A stretch of 64,000 bases of DNA from Zhongshania aliphaticivorans (lineage in GTDB: Bacteria > Pseudomonadota > Gammaproteobacteria > Pseudomonadales > Spongiibacteraceae), in contig NZ_CACSIK010000001.1 in NCBI RefSeq assembly GCF_902705875.1, positions 985,994-1,049,993 on the forward strand. Reading direction: 5' to 3'. Shown in pieces: positions 43,511 to 54,028 of the stretch (its first letter is position 1; each line of letters opens with the position of its first letter). The position numbers and the translations under genes were made by a program. The notes beneath the pieces are model-generated. The model saw nothing but the letters and a program-made list of their open reading frames with translations. It was not told where the DNA came from and did no database searches.

Positions 43511-45748
43511 ATGAATACAAATACCATAAATCCGGATACCACTGATGACCAAGACTTGGTGGATCGATTTTTAAGTAAAAACCGTGCATTTTTAGGACCC
43601 GATCCAGAAATTCAGCGCAACCACCATGTTGCGCCCCGCAGTGCTCGCGAAGAAGAGATTTTGAGTACCACTCAGGATAGTAATTTATATGCTGAAATTC
43701 GATCTGGTTTACGCGCTGCATTAGATGAAACTTTCAAAATTGCTGAGATGACGGTTGCATCCCCTGCGGCACAATGTGCAGATATGTCTACGGGCTACTT
43801 TACTGCTGCCGGTGACTTATCCCTTGCGTCAACACGGGGTGTTGCTGGTTTTACTGTGAGCTTGCACTATCCAATACGTTTTATTAGAAAATATTTTGAA
43901 ACTGATGACACCGTTAAAATCAATGAAGGTGATGGGTTTTTATTAAACGATGCTCACTATGGTGGTATTCACAGCCCTGACCAGCATTTATTTATGCCGA
44001 TATTTCATGATGGTGTCATTGTGAGTTGGTGTGTATGCGCAATGCATGAAGGCGAAATTGGCGCCAGGGTGCCCGGTGGTATGGGACCAATGATTGAGTC
44101 GCCGTGGGATGAAGGGCTGCGGGGTTCGCCAATTAAAATGGTTGAGAATTACGCGCTAAAAACAGACCTTGTTACATTTATGCAAAATAGCTGTCGCGAA
44201 CCTCAGACCATGTTGGCAGATTTAAAGGCGCGTTTAGCTGCATGCTGCCGAATGGAGCGCCGAGGAAAAGAGCATATTGAGCGTTACGGCGTCGACTCCA
44301 TTATTGGTTTTTTACGTAGCAATGTTGAATACATGCGCGATGAAGGCCGCCGAAGAATTGCTGAATTACCCGATGGTACGGTGCGTACCCAATTTTATAT
44401 CGATGACACTATGCGCGAACCTGCGCTAATGAAAGTGATGTATTGCTTTACGGTGAAGGGCGACAAAGTCATTGTGGATTTACGTGGCAGTTCACCAGAG
44501 CTATTTAATCGCCCAATTAATAGCTTGTTAAGTACACAGGTTCTTGGTGTTGCCATTACGCTTGCACATCATATTTGGCCTGATATGCCTTGTGCGCAAG
44601 CGATTATAGATTGCTTTGAATTTATTACTGACCCCGGAACAATCGCTGATTGTTCAGATCAGGTTCCGGTCGCATTGTGCATTCAGCCAATGTTTAAAAT
44701 TATGACTGCGGCCGAGCTAGCCTTTGCCAAATTGTATTTTGGCGCGCCGGTGAAATACGGAAAAACAAAGGCGGGCTGGTTTAATCAACCTGCGGCCATT
44801 ATCTATGGTGGTGTTACTCAGCATCAGGATTCCTGCGGAAATATGTGTGGGGATTTAAACGGTATGGCGGGTGGCGCCAAATGTGATGAAGATGGTGAGC
44901 ACAGTATCGCTCCTTGTTTTGGCGCTAATGTTGATATTGGTGAAAGTGAGGATGCAGAGGAGCAATTACCTTTTATTTACGCTATTTCTAAGCGTATTTG
45001 GCCGGGAAATTGTGGCTTTGGGAAATTCCGGGGTGGGGCGGCGTATGAATACGGTTTGATGCGCTATGGAGAGCAACCCTTTGGTTTTCAAACGTTCACT
45101 GGAGGGTCGTATTTCCCATCAACGTTTGGGCTTTACGGTGGGTATGCTTGCCCAACTTACGGCACAGTACGAGTTCGCGGTAAAAATTTATTTAAGGTGA
45201 TGAAAGAAACGCCAGAGCTATTTGAAGCCTCAATGGCCAGTATCATGAATGAGCAATTGATACCTGGGGCTGAATATAGCAGTCACTCTATGGCAGTCGC
45301 TTTTGAATTATACCCTGAAGGTGAATTGTTTATGACAAGTCAAGGTGGCGGGGGTGGCTATGGTGACGTGTTAGATCGTGATCCTGAGTTAGTCATCAAA
45401 GACTTGGAGGAAGGTTTGATTCGGGATGTCACAGCCAGTGATTTATATGGCGTTGTTTATGACCCAGATACTTACGCGATTGACGAGAAAGAAACCGCAG
45501 CGCGCCGGCAAGATATTCGCCAGGGTCGTTTGAAAAAAGGCGTGTCATGGGATTATTTTATGGCAACAAAAGTTAGTCCTGAGCCACCGCCTGCCGTTCC
45601 GTTTTTTGGCGGCTGGAATGATTCTGAGGAATTATATTGTGGTCCTTTTGGCAAGGCTCTGCCATCAGCATTACCCCCGATAATTTTACCTGATCCAAAA
45701 GATGTCGAAATACAACAGCTAAAAGCCCAACTGGCCGCGCGCAGTTAA
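43511..45748 (+). CDS. ketone carboxylase HyuB-type subunit (AcxB/Apc4-like)
   Basis: A 745-residue hydantoinase B family protein, the carboxylating core subunit in acetone and acetophenone carboxylases. Recognisable parts are LNDAHYGGIHSPDQHLFMPIFHDG, MHEGEIGARVPGG, and QGGGGGYGDVLDRDPELV near the C-terminus. It starts at ATG 43511, since GAGG lies 8-12 nt upstream; a GTG at 43496 is also in frame. 59 bp separate it from the previous gene. Confidence 0.88.
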   Translation: MNTNTINPDTTDDQDLVDRFLSKNRAFLGPDPEIQRNHHVAPRSAREEEILSTTQDSNLYAEIRSGLRAALDETFKIAEMTVASPAAQCADMSTGYFTAAGDLSLASTRGVAGFTVSLHYPIRFIRKYFETDDTVKINEGDGFLLNDAHYGGIHSPDQHLFMPIFHDGVIVSWCVCAMHEGEIGARVPGGMGPMIESPWDEGLRGSPIKMVENYALKTDLVTFMQNSCREPQTMLADLKARLAACCRMERRGKEHIERYGVDSIIGFLRSNVEYMRDEGRRRIAELPDGTVRTQFYIDDTMREPALMKVMYCFTVKGDKVIVDLRGSSPELFNRPINSLLSTQVLGVAITLAHHIWPDMPCAQAIIDCFEFITDPGTIADCSDQVPVALCIQPMFKIMTAAELAFAKLYFGAPVKYGKTKAGWFNQPAAIIYGGVTQHQDSCGNMCGDLNGMAGGAKCDEDGEHSIAPCFGANVDIGESEDAEEQLPFIYAISKRIWPGNCGFGKFRGGAAYEYGLMRYGEQPFGFQTFTGGSYFPSTFGLYGGYACPTYGTVRVRGKNLFKVMKETPELFEASMASIMNEQLIPGAEYSSHSMAVAFELYPEGELFMTSQGGGGGYGDVLDRDPELVIKDLEEGLIRDVTASDLYGVVYDPDTYAIDEKETAARRQDIRQGRLKKGVSWDYFMATKVSPEPPPAVPFFGGWNDSEELYCGPFGKALPSALPPIILPDPKDVEIQQLKAQLAARS

Positions 45749-45780
45749 ATATTTTGATCACTCTAGACAGGTAATAAATT

Positions 45781-46611
45781 ATGTTAGTAGAGAAAACTAT
45801 GAATCAATCTGCTATTTGGTTTAATGCTCATGCATTTGCCGAACATGTGCTTTGTGGTGGCAAAGCATTGCCGTGGAACAATGCCATTGAATTTGCAGAA
45901 GTGTATAAAAAACTTCAAGGCATTCTTCATGCAGACAGGTTTAGCGTGCCGCTGATGGGTTTTTTAGATGACTGGATTAGTCGCAATCCACATGTTTTAC
46001 AAACTATGGCGGGTAAGAATCGTATTCGCTTTGCAATTAAACGCTTTTTGACAAATGAAACGCTAAGAAGTGATTTAGCTGAGTGGATGACGACGTGCTG
46101 TGCGATGGTAGATGCAGAGATTGTGCTCGAAATTCCGTCCAATGCGGCACTCATATCATGGGCTCATATTCTTGCTAATCCAAATGCTTCTATTGAGGTT
46201 TTAACGGAGCTGGATATAGATTCAACCTCGGTTTACTTAGCGGATACAGTTCGCCAGTTAAAACCTTCGGGTATTGCTGGGGTTGTAAGCACGCTATCTG
46301 AAGCTGACATCAATGTAGGGGCAATTGTTGAAGTGTATCAGCCATTGATTAATGTGGCTGAAAATTATCATTGGCAGTTTGCCTTTCGCAAGCCAGTTGT
46401 TGCGTCCACATTTAATAGCCAACAGTTTTATTGCCTTGGTGATGATAAAGACAGTGAAAATAAAGATTTAGTGTCTTTAGCTAGTGACTTCTGGAGAAAT
46501 ACAAGCTCAACAGTGAAACCTCATGCCGAGAAGTGGATTTACGCAGAGCTACCAGGCTTCGCCGAACCCGATGTGGTTCGCGAAAACATCTCCAAATTGC
46601 GTACCTTATAA
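45781..46611 (+). CDS. ketone carboxylase accessory subunit (Apc5-like)
   Basis: A 276-residue protein without strong motifs. Its place (fifth in order, before a CoA ligase) and size match the fifth acetophenone carboxylase subunit, but sequence identity to it could not be checked. SNAALISWAHILANPNASIEV and CCAMVDAEIVLEIPSN are the most distinctive segments. ATG 45781 or 45799 are possible starts. No membrane segment or signal peptide. Confidence 0.6.
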   Translation: MLVEKTMNQSAIWFNAHAFAEHVLCGGKALPWNNAIEFAEVYKKLQGILHADRFSVPLMGFLDDWISRNPHVLQTMAGKNRIRFAIKRFLTNETLRSDLAEWMTTCCAMVDAEIVLEIPSNAALISWAHILANPNASIEVLTELDIDSTSVYLADTVRQLKPSGIAGVVSTLSEADINVGAIVEVYQPLINVAENYHWQFAFRKPVVASTFNSQQFYCLGDDKDSENKDLVSLASDFWRNTSSTVKPHAEKWIYAELPGFAEPDVVRENISKLRTL

Positions 46612-46625
46612 CAAGGAGATTAGTG

Positions 46626-48617
46626 ATGCAGGTATCAGAGGGACAGTGTCTGTGGACGCCTTCTAAGTCGTTTGTTGCAGACAGTAATATGATGGCTCTA
46701 ATAGGCTGGTTAGAAACGCAGCAGTTAGTTGCATGTGAGAACTATCAGGAATTATGGCAGTGGTCAGTAACAGAACCTGAAGCATTTTGGGGAGCAATGT
46801 GGCGCTACTTTGAGGTTCTTTCAGATACACCTTATACCCAGGTTATGAGCCATCGTGACATGGGTCCTGGGGTTAAATGGTTTGCAGGTAGTCAGGTTAA
46901 TTTTGCAGAACATATTCTTCGTCATGAGGGGAATCACGCGGCAATATCGGCAATGTCCGAAAGTGACGCTTTACGTGTTATTAGCTGGAATGAACTCAAT
47001 GAACAAGTACGGCGTGTTGCGACGTCTTTGCGTACTTTGGGTATAGAGGCCGGTGATAAAATTAGTGCGGTATTACCTAACCGTGTGGAAACCGTTGTTG
47101 CAATGCTAGCATCTATTAGTATTGGCGCGGTATGGAGCAATGCGGCGCCTGAATTTGGTACTCAGGCGATACTTGACCGGCTTGGGCAGGTTGGCCCAAA
47201 GCTGGTCTTTTTTTGCGATGGTTATGAATTTAATAGTGGTCGTTTTGATTGTGTAGAAAAATTTTCTGACCTATTGGACCACTTACCATCGGTTGAAAAT
47301 GTAGTTCGGGTGGATGTATTGGGTGGCTGCCAGCCGTTTCCAAACCAATATTGTGTTAATAGCTGGACTGACATTGTTACTGGAGACGACCCAGGTCGTG
47401 AGAATTTTATCTTCACTCGTGTTGGGTCTGATCACCCATTGTGGTTTGTTTTTTCATCAGGCACCACAGGTTTACCAAAAGCTATTGCGCACTCCCATAT
47501 AGGCGTATTGATTGAAATGCTTAAATTCATGAGTCTTCATATGAATTTGAAACCGGGAGATAACAGCTTTTTTTATACCACGACAGGATGGGTGATGTTC
47601 AATTTGCTCGTGGGTATGATGTTAACTGGCGCTGGAATTATTCTCTATGACGGTAGCCCCGTATATCCAGAAACAGATACATTATGGCGCTTAGCAGAGG
47701 AGTCAGACGCCACTCATTTTGGCGCTAGCCCTACCTACGTCCAACTAATGGAAAGCAACGGTATTGTGCCAAAAAATCATTATGCACTGACTCGTTTGTC
47801 TACTGTGCTGGTTGGTGGATCTCCGTCTATGCCATCGACGTTTGATTGGTTTTATCAAAATGTAAAACACGATATGTGGGTAACATCTCAGAGCGGTGGA
47901 ACTGAAATTGCTAGTGCTTTTGTGGCCGCAACGCCAACCCAAGCAGTCTACGCTGCTGAAATTCAAGCCAGAGCCTTGGGCATGTCGATAAAAGCGCTTG
48001 ATGACAAGGGTGTTGAAGTTTTCGATCAAGTGGGTGAGCTTGTCTGTGATTTACCCTTTCCCTCCATGCCGCTTTATTTTTTAAACGATGAGGATGGGAC
48101 TCGTTATAATTCGTCATATTTTGAGGAGATTTCGGGTGTTTGGCGTCACGGTGATTTTATAAAAATTAATCAACGTGGTGGTTGCTATATATATGGTCGT
48201 TCCGATGCGACATTAAATCGTTTCGGGGTTCGTATTGGCACCGCAGAAATATACCGTACTGTAGAGTCGATCGAGGGTGTGTCAGATAGTTTAATTGTCT
48301 GCATTGAGACCGATGGTGGTGGATTTTATATGCCACTGTTTATTTCTCTAGAAAATGATGTTGAATTGAATGATGCGTTACGGAATAAGATCAAATCTGC
48401 TCTTAGGAATGAGTGTTCCCCGCGCCATGTTCCCGATGAAATTGTTGTGGCTCCGGATATCCCTTATACCTTGACGGGTAAGAAATTAGAGGTGCCCGTT
48501 AGAAAATTGTTGAAAGGTGATCAGCTTGAGAAGGTCGCCAGTCCTGGGTCTATGAAAAATCCTGATAGCTTAGCCTTTTATGTGGATTTTTCAAAAACCG
48601 TTAGTGCAAATAGCTAA
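46626..48617 (+). CDS. beta-keto-acid CoA ligase, acetoacetyl-CoA-synthetase-like
   Basis: A 663-residue AMP-forming ligase of the acetoacetyl-CoA synthetase type, comparable to benzoylacetate-CoA ligase of the acetophenone pathway. The P-loop is WFVFSSGTTGLPKAIAHSH (about 272-290); further marks are TTTGWVMFN, GGTEIA, and the C-terminal hinge with GRSDATLNRFGVRIG and TLTGKKLEVPVR holding the catalytic lysine. ATG 46626 follows AAGGAG (46613-46618). It should activate the beta-keto acid made by the carboxylase for thiolysis. Confidence 0.9.
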   Translation: MQVSEGQCLWTPSKSFVADSNMMALIGWLETQQLVACENYQELWQWSVTEPEAFWGAMWRYFEVLSDTPYTQVMSHRDMGPGVKWFAGSQVNFAEHILRHEGNHAAISAMSESDALRVISWNELNEQVRRVATSLRTLGIEAGDKISAVLPNRVETVVAMLASISIGAVWSNAAPEFGTQAILDRLGQVGPKLVFFCDGYEFNSGRFDCVEKFSDLLDHLPSVENVVRVDVLGGCQPFPNQYCVNSWTDIVTGDDPGRENFIFTRVGSDHPLWFVFSSGTTGLPKAIAHSHIGVLIEMLKFMSLHMNLKPGDNSFFYTTTGWVMFNLLVGMMLTGAGIILYDGSPVYPETDTLWRLAEESDATHFGASPTYVQLMESNGIVPKNHYALTRLSTVLVGGSPSMPSTFDWFYQNVKHDMWVTSQSGGTEIASAFVAATPTQAVYAAEIQARALGMSIKALDDKGVEVFDQVGELVCDLPFPSMPLYFLNDEDGTRYNSSYFEEISGVWRHGDFIKINQRGGCYIYGRSDATLNRFGVRIGTAEIYRTVESIEGVSDSLIVCIETDGGGFYMPLFISLENDVELNDALRNKIKSALRNECSPRHVPDEIVVAPDIPYTLTGKKLEVPVRKLLKGDQLEKVASPGSMKNPDSLAFYVDFSKTVSANS

Positions 48618-48758
48618 ATTAATAATTATTAAATACTGCTCGAATGGGTAGTGCCCAATGTGGCTAATGACTATCTAAAATGATATTGCTGAATGAGAGC
48701 TCGGTTTATCAAGATAATACATCGAGCAAAAAAATAACAATAAGGATGAATTTAAACG

Positions 48759-51224
48759 ATGTCTACGATGATAATTAATAAATATGTCCCAGCGTTTGTG
48801 GCATTTACTTGCCTACCTATTTTACTTGGTTCCGCCTCGCTAGTTCATGCACAAGAAGGTGAGTCAAAACAGAATTCACGAGTAAGAAATGTACTTCTCG
48901 AAGAAGTGGTTGTAACCGCGCAGCGTCGTGAAGAAAACTTAAATGATGTTCCCATTGCTGTCACAGCATTAAATGGTGAGCAACTTGATATTTTAGGTGT
49001 TACCGATACCCGAGATTTAAACATTATTGTTCCGGGATTTTCCGCGTCAGAGGGCGGTTACGGTGCACCTGTTTACACTTTGCGCGGGGTAGGTTTTCCT
49101 GATTCTACTTACTTTGCCAGCCCTACGACGGGGGTTTATATCGATGAAGTGAGTATGCCGTATTCGATAATGTCCAAAGGTCCAAACATCGACCTCGCTC
49201 GAGTTGAAATTTTAAAGGGCCCTCAGGGAACATTATTTGGCCGTAGTACGACAGGGGGAGCGATTAACTATATCGCACAAAAGCCCACACAAGAGTTTGA
49301 AGCAGGTATGTCAGCGTCTTATGGTCGATTTGATCGCAAAGATGTAGAAGCATATGTTAGCGGGCCGATTACTGATGAATTTAGATATCGCTTTGCTGGA
49401 CGTTATATTCTGCAGGGTGATCCTTGGCAATACAGCAATACTGACCGCAGTCGTGAATTGGGTGAGCAAGATAAATTTTCACTTCGCTCGTTATTTGACT
49501 GGGATATTTCTGACGATGTAAGTGCAAGGCTGATGTTGGCCGGCTGGCGAGATCGCAGTGATGCGCGTGCAGGCCAGCCCGTCTATTTCAATGCACAAAA
49601 CCCTCAGAGTGAATTGCTGACATCGGTAAATGTTCAAAACTATCCTTATATTCCTGATTCAGACGACCCAAGGGCCGCTGAGTTTTGTAAGGGCCACTCT
49701 TCGTGTGTTGATGTAAATGGCAAGCCTTACGACTTTACTCAGAATGAAACGTTTTATCAGGCTGCCTTGCGCCTCTCTTGGTTTGTAACAGAGACTATCG
49801 AAAGTATTTTATTGGTTTCATATAATAATTTTGAGGCTGACGGCACAGAAATCCCTGCCTCTTCTTATTCCGAGCGTCATATTGAAACAACGCTCTTTTC
49901 TGAGATAGAAAATTTAGATGTAGAGTTCCGTTTACAGGGAAGTGGTGAGTTGTTCTCTTCTCCTGTCACATGGATGGTGGGTCTACACGCCACACCGCAT
50001 GAAACTGGTACCGATTATCGTTTATTTGGAGCCAGTGATAATAACAGTGTTTTCTATGTTGTACCTTTGGTGGGTGCTTTACCCGGTCTGGACGATATAA
50101 GTGTACTGGGTAGCTATTACATTGGCGATGGTGAGATGGAATACCAGTCTCAATCCGCTTTTGGTAATGTCGAGTGGCAGTTTACTGATACATTAAAGGT
50201 TACAGCGGGTGCACGATACACAGATGAAGAACGTGATTTTAATGGTTGTCTTGCAGATGATGAGCGAGACAATAATACCAATGTTAACTTAGTCTTTACC
50301 GCACTTTCTGTTCAGCGTGCCTTGCTTGCGCTTACGACTCCAGATGTAACAACCCCAGGTGAATGTATTACCTTAACTGAAGATGGTCAGTTTGACCGTT
50401 TTACCGATACGCTTGAAGAGAACAGTTTGTCGTGGCGAGTGGTTGGCGACTGGACTCCAAATGATAATGTTCTGATGTACTTGTCGCGGTCTCGTGGTTT
50501 TAAGTCTGGCTCATTTCCGGTTACCAATACAACGGATCAGGGCCAGTATGTACCCGCTAGACAAGAACAAGTTGAAGCCTATGAAATTGGTGCTAAGTTG
50601 AATTTCTTTGATCGTCGCTTGCAAGTGAATACGGCTGCTTTTTATTACGATTATATTGATAAGCAATTGTTTTCTAGGATACAAGACTTTTTGTTTGGCT
50701 CACTTCCTCAATTACAAAATGCCCCATCCTCTGAAGTGACTGGCTTTGAACTTGAGCTGTCGGGCTCGCCATTTTCTGGGCTCTATTTATCTGCAGCGGG
50801 TGCTTATATAAAAACCGAAGTGAAGGAATTTCCAAACGCATTTAATACTCGCGGTGAGCCTGTCGACTTAACGGGTGCGGAATTCAATTATTCACCTAAG
50901 TTGACTTATACATTCCTAGCTGATTACAGCTTTCCGATTGGCGATGCGTATGAAATGGGTGCCGGCGTTGATTATAGTTATAAAGATGAAACTAACTCGA
51001 CCTTAGATGGCGACCCTTATTTTGCCCATGATGATTTTGGTATCACTAATGCGCGCTTACGTTTTGGGCGTTCAGATGCCAAGTGGATGCTGACGCTTTA
51101 TGGTCGTAATGTCTTTAATGAATACGCGACAACAGGGCATGTTCAAGTTGTTAGTGACATTGTCACTCGCTATGTTAGCGACCCTCGAACGTATGGCATT
51201 ACCTTTGACTACAAATATGACTAA
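48759..51224 (+). CDS. TonB-dependent outer-membrane receptor
   Basis: An 821-residue receptor. A signal peptide (1-32, ending LVHAQ) precedes a TonB-box/plug segment EEVVVTAQRREENLNDVPIAVTAL (48-71) and plug with VEILKGPQGTLFGRSTTGGAINYI, then the beta-barrel with a TonB-dependent C-terminal end TYGITFDYKYD. Receptors of this group in marine gammaproteobacteria often import hydrophobic or aromatic compounds rather than siderophores. Placement after the ketone carboxylase operon suggests uptake of the ketone's precursor. A 7-bp hairpin at 51231-51250 follows without a T-run. Confidence 0.93.
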   Translation: MSTMIINKYVPAFVAFTCLPILLGSASLVHAQEGESKQNSRVRNVLLEEVVVTAQRREENLNDVPIAVTALNGEQLDILGVTDTRDLNIIVPGFSASEGGYGAPVYTLRGVGFPDSTYFASPTTGVYIDEVSMPYSIMSKGPNIDLARVEILKGPQGTLFGRSTTGGAINYIAQKPTQEFEAGMSASYGRFDRKDVEAYVSGPITDEFRYRFAGRYILQGDPWQYSNTDRSRELGEQDKFSLRSLFDWDISDDVSARLMLAGWRDRSDARAGQPVYFNAQNPQSELLTSVNVQNYPYIPDSDDPRAAEFCKGHSSCVDVNGKPYDFTQNETFYQAALRLSWFVTETIESILLVSYNNFEADGTEIPASSYSERHIETTLFSEIENLDVEFRLQGSGELFSSPVTWMVGLHATPHETGTDYRLFGASDNNSVFYVVPLVGALPGLDDISVLGSYYIGDGEMEYQSQSAFGNVEWQFTDTLKVTAGARYTDEERDFNGCLADDERDNNTNVNLVFTALSVQRALLALTTPDVTTPGECITLTEDGQFDRFTDTLEENSLSWRVVGDWTPNDNVLMYLSRSRGFKSGSFPVTNTTDQGQYVPARQEQVEAYEIGAKLNFFDRRLQVNTAAFYYDYIDKQLFSRIQDFLFGSLPQLQNAPSSEVTGFELELSGSPFSGLYLSAAGAYIKTEVKEFPNAFNTRGEPVDLTGAEFNYSPKLTYTFLADYSFPIGDAYEMGAGVDYSYKDETNSTLDGDPYFAHDDFGITNARLRFGRSDAKWMLTLYGRNVFNEYATTGHVQVVSDIVTRYVSDPRTYGITFDYKYD

Positions 51225-51299
51225 AGATGTTGCCGTGTAATTCCACGGCACTAGACCTTTAAGCATGAGGATTATTTTTAAATAACTAGGAATTTGGGT

Positions 51300-52475
51300 A
51301 TGAGTCATGTTGTTGTGGCCGGCGTGGGCATGGTGAAGTTTGCTAAACCGGGAACACAGAAGCCTTATCGAGAAATGGTTAAAGATGCGGTTGGTGATGC
51401 GCTGGCAGACGCAGGGCTAGTTTATACCGATGTTCAGCAAGCTTTTGCAGCATATATCTAAGGCGACAGCTGCAGTGGACAACATGCCTTGTATGAGCTT
51501 GGCATGACGGGAATTCCAGTTGTGAATGTAAACAATAATTGCGCCTCAGGTTCGAGCGCAATCTTTCTTGCTCGTCAAGCCATTCTCAGCGGACAGGCTG
51601 AATGTGTGCTTGCGCTGGGGTTTGAGGAGATGCCTAGCGGTGCAATTTCGTCAATGTGGGCAGATAGAGAATCGCCATTTGATGTGTTTGATAACTCAAT
51701 CAATGAGTTTGATTACCCCATGGGGCCACTGGCGTTACGATGTTTTGGTGCGGCTGGCCATTATTATCTTGAGCAGTACAATGCCAAGCCAGAGTTATTT
51801 GCCCAAGTTGCGGTGAAAACAAGAAAACATGCGCAAAATAATCCTTATGCTTTATTTAATTCCCCTTTGACTGTTAGCGATGTTCTGACTGCGCCAGTTT
51901 TATATAAGGACTATCTGACGCGATTAATGTGTTGTCCTCCTACGTGTGGTGCTGCTGCAGCAATAATTTGCAGCCCTGATTTTGCTAAGCATCACGGCCT
52001 CACAAGAGGTGTAAATATTGTGGCGCAAAGCATGGTCACTGATATACCCGCTAGTTTTAATGATCCAATGAACCTTGTCGGTGCAGAGATGAGTCGCAAA
52101 GCCGCTGAGCAAGCTTATGAGCAGGCTGGTGTTGGGCCGGAAGATCTCAATGTGGTTGAGCTCCATGATTGTTTTACGACAAATGAGGTGATTAGCTACG
52201 AGGCACTTGGTTTCTGCGGTGAAGGTGAGGCGACTAAGTTTGTGAGCGAGGGTGATAACACCTATGGTGGCAAACTTGTGATTAATCCGTCGGGCGGGTT
52301 GATGTCCAAGGGCCATCCGATAGGCGCAACGGGTTTAGCGCAGTGTTTTGAGCTGACCACGCAGCTTCGTGGTGAGGCGGGTGCGCGCCAAGTTGGAGGC
52401 GCAGTGCGGGGTTTGCAGCATAATCTTGGGCTAGGTGGTGCGGCGGTTGTGACGATATATAGTCGCGACACTTAG
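51300..52475 (+). pseudogene. thiolase (SCP-x type) interrupted by an in-frame TAA
   Basis: ATG 51300, with AGG-containing leader, starts MSHVVVAGVGMVKFAKPGTQ, the usual thiolase N-terminus. Codon 54 is TAA (51459-51461) where family members have Tyr (YIYGDS). The same frame then continues as GDSCSGQHALYELGMTG to a normal end at 52475, with the nucleophile Cys in NVNNNCASGSS and catalytic GHPIGATG. A single base change (TAT or TAC to TAA) explains it. It would be the thiolytic enzyme completing the ketone pathway, cutting the beta-ketoacyl-CoA. The part from 51489 alone lacks the N-terminal strand and is unlikely to fold well. Confidence 0.85.
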
Positions 52476-52560
52476 ATAGTATCCAGACATCTGATTGACC
52501 ATGCCACCGCTATAGCTAAACAGATTACTAGTTGCTGGGTATTAGCATTTTCTAAGGTGC

Positions 52561-53022
52561 TTAGCTTGCTAGTGCCATAGGAATTTCTCGTCCCCATTCA
52601 GCGTGCTGGATTGCTGGGCGGTGGCTGACTTCCATCAGTGTCGACTTCAACATTGCGAGTAACTCTTTCCACGCGCCTAGTGCATTGCCGCGTAATTCGT
52701 TGCCCAGTGCCATTTCTAATGTTTCTAGCATAGCTTGAATGAATAAATCGTAGTGACGCTCGTTTATTCCCTGTTCTTTATGGCGCTGAGCCATGTTGTG
52801 AGCAACGACTCTCAGTCCGTCAATGTTTTGTAAAGAATTTACCGTGGTGCAGAGTGTATTAATTAGCTTTCTATCTTTGGTTTTACTATCACAGGCAAAC
52901 TGACCTCTAAGGTCTGGCGCTAGTTGAAAGAGGCGTGCGTAAAATACTTTGGCAAAGGGCTTGCCGATGGCTTTAATGGTATGGAGTTGCGATTGCACGG
53001 TATATATCTGTGTAGGAGTCAT
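52561..53022 (-). CDS. single-domain globin
   Basis: A 153-residue globin. VFYARLFQLAPDLRGQF (26-42) is the B-CD region, and His81 in AQRHKEQGI is the likely proximal haem ligand, with HY at 90-91, as in Vitreoscilla-type haemoglobin and flavohaemoglobin globin domains. No reductase domain follows. Roles include NO detoxification or oxygen handling near oxygenases. Its start has no strong ribosome site; flanking intergenic regions show nothing special. Confidence 0.85.
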   Translation of the reverse strand: MTPTQIYTVQSQLHTIKAIGKPFAKVFYARLFQLAPDLRGQFACDSKTKDRKLINTLCTTVNSLQNIDGLRVVAHNMAQRHKEQGINERHYDLFIQAMLETLEMALGNELRGNALGAWKELLAMLKSTLMEVSHRPAIQHAEWGREIPMALAS

Positions 53023-53254
53023 CTTTCGCCTCGTTTGGTTTAGTCGGCGTCAGGCGATGTCGAATCGTCGCGTCGAGTAGTGTCAAAGCTCCTTGCTTAA
53101 GTATTAATCTACTCTTACGCGGCGGGTGTGATTATTCGAAATAACCGAGGGACATATAGATAGTTTGCGAAGCGAGTTGCGGTAATTAACTACACCGCAC
53201 AGTGTTTACAACGTTGAAAGACCACGAACACGCTTATCTGTCCGTGGCGTGTAT

Positions 53255-54028
53255 TTAATCGGCGTTGGCTGCGGCTAAAAAGGCAGGCTTTTCCCCGCCA
53301 CCGTGAACAGTTAGCGTTGACCCGCTAATATATGCAGCAAGGTCACTAGCTAAAAATAAGCAGGCATCTCCTATGTCAGTGGGAACAGCCATTCTTCCAA
53401 GTGGGATAGTGTTGGCCACGGCGTCAATTCCAGCTTCATCGCCATAATGGAGGTGAGCCTGTTCGGTTCTGATGATACCGGCGATAATCGCATTGGTTCG
53501 TACTTTTGGCGCCCATTCAATGGCGAGAGAGCTACTAAGGTTAAGTAAACCGGCTTTTGCTGCGCCATAAGCAGCTGTACCAGGTGAAGGTCTTACCGCG
53601 CTTACAGAGGCAATGTTGATGATAGCGCCACCCGTGGATTGGGTTTGCATGACCTTATTGCACGATTGTGAGAAATTTAAGGGAGCCAATAAATTCAATC
53701 TAATAATAGCTTCAGAGAAACGGGGTGATACTGTTGCAGCATCAGCAGCGGGAGCACCTCCGGCATTGTTTACTAGAACGTCAATACGGCCGTAGCGATT
53801 TACAATTGTGTCGACAAAACCTTGAATGGCTTCAGCATCGCGTACATCCAGAGGGAAGAAAATAGCGCTATTGTCATTAGCATTGGGTAGGGATTCTGGT
53901 TCACTGCGACCGCAAATGATGACTGTGGCGCCACATTGTAAAAAACGCTCACTAATCCCGCGTCCAACGCCTTTCCCGCCGCCGGTAATGATCACCACTT
54001 TTGTTTTGAAGTCTAATTGGCTCTGCAT
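53255..54028 (-). CDS. short-chain dehydrogenase/reductase
   Basis: A 257-residue classical SDR. Cofactor motif TGGGKGVG (15-22), NNAG (around 88-91), catalytic Ser in NIASVSAV and YGAAK follow the family order. The NADP/NAD preference is not obvious. C-terminal VHGGGEKPAFLAA is typical. It is encoded alone; a substrate cannot be inferred. The 53023-53254 gap upstream of its end holds nothing clear. Confidence 0.9.
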   Translation of the reverse strand: MQSQLDFKTKVVIITGGGKGVGRGISERFLQCGATVIICGRSEPESLPNANDNSAIFFPLDVRDAEAIQGFVDTIVNRYGRIDVLVNNAGGAPAADAATVSPRFSEAIIRLNLLAPLNFSQSCNKVMQTQSTGGAIINIASVSAVRPSPGTAAYGAAKAGLLNLSSSLAIEWAPKVRTNAIIAGIIRTEQAHLHYGDEAGIDAVANTIPLGRMAVPTDIGDACLFLASDLAAYISGSTLTVHGGGEKPAFLAAANAD

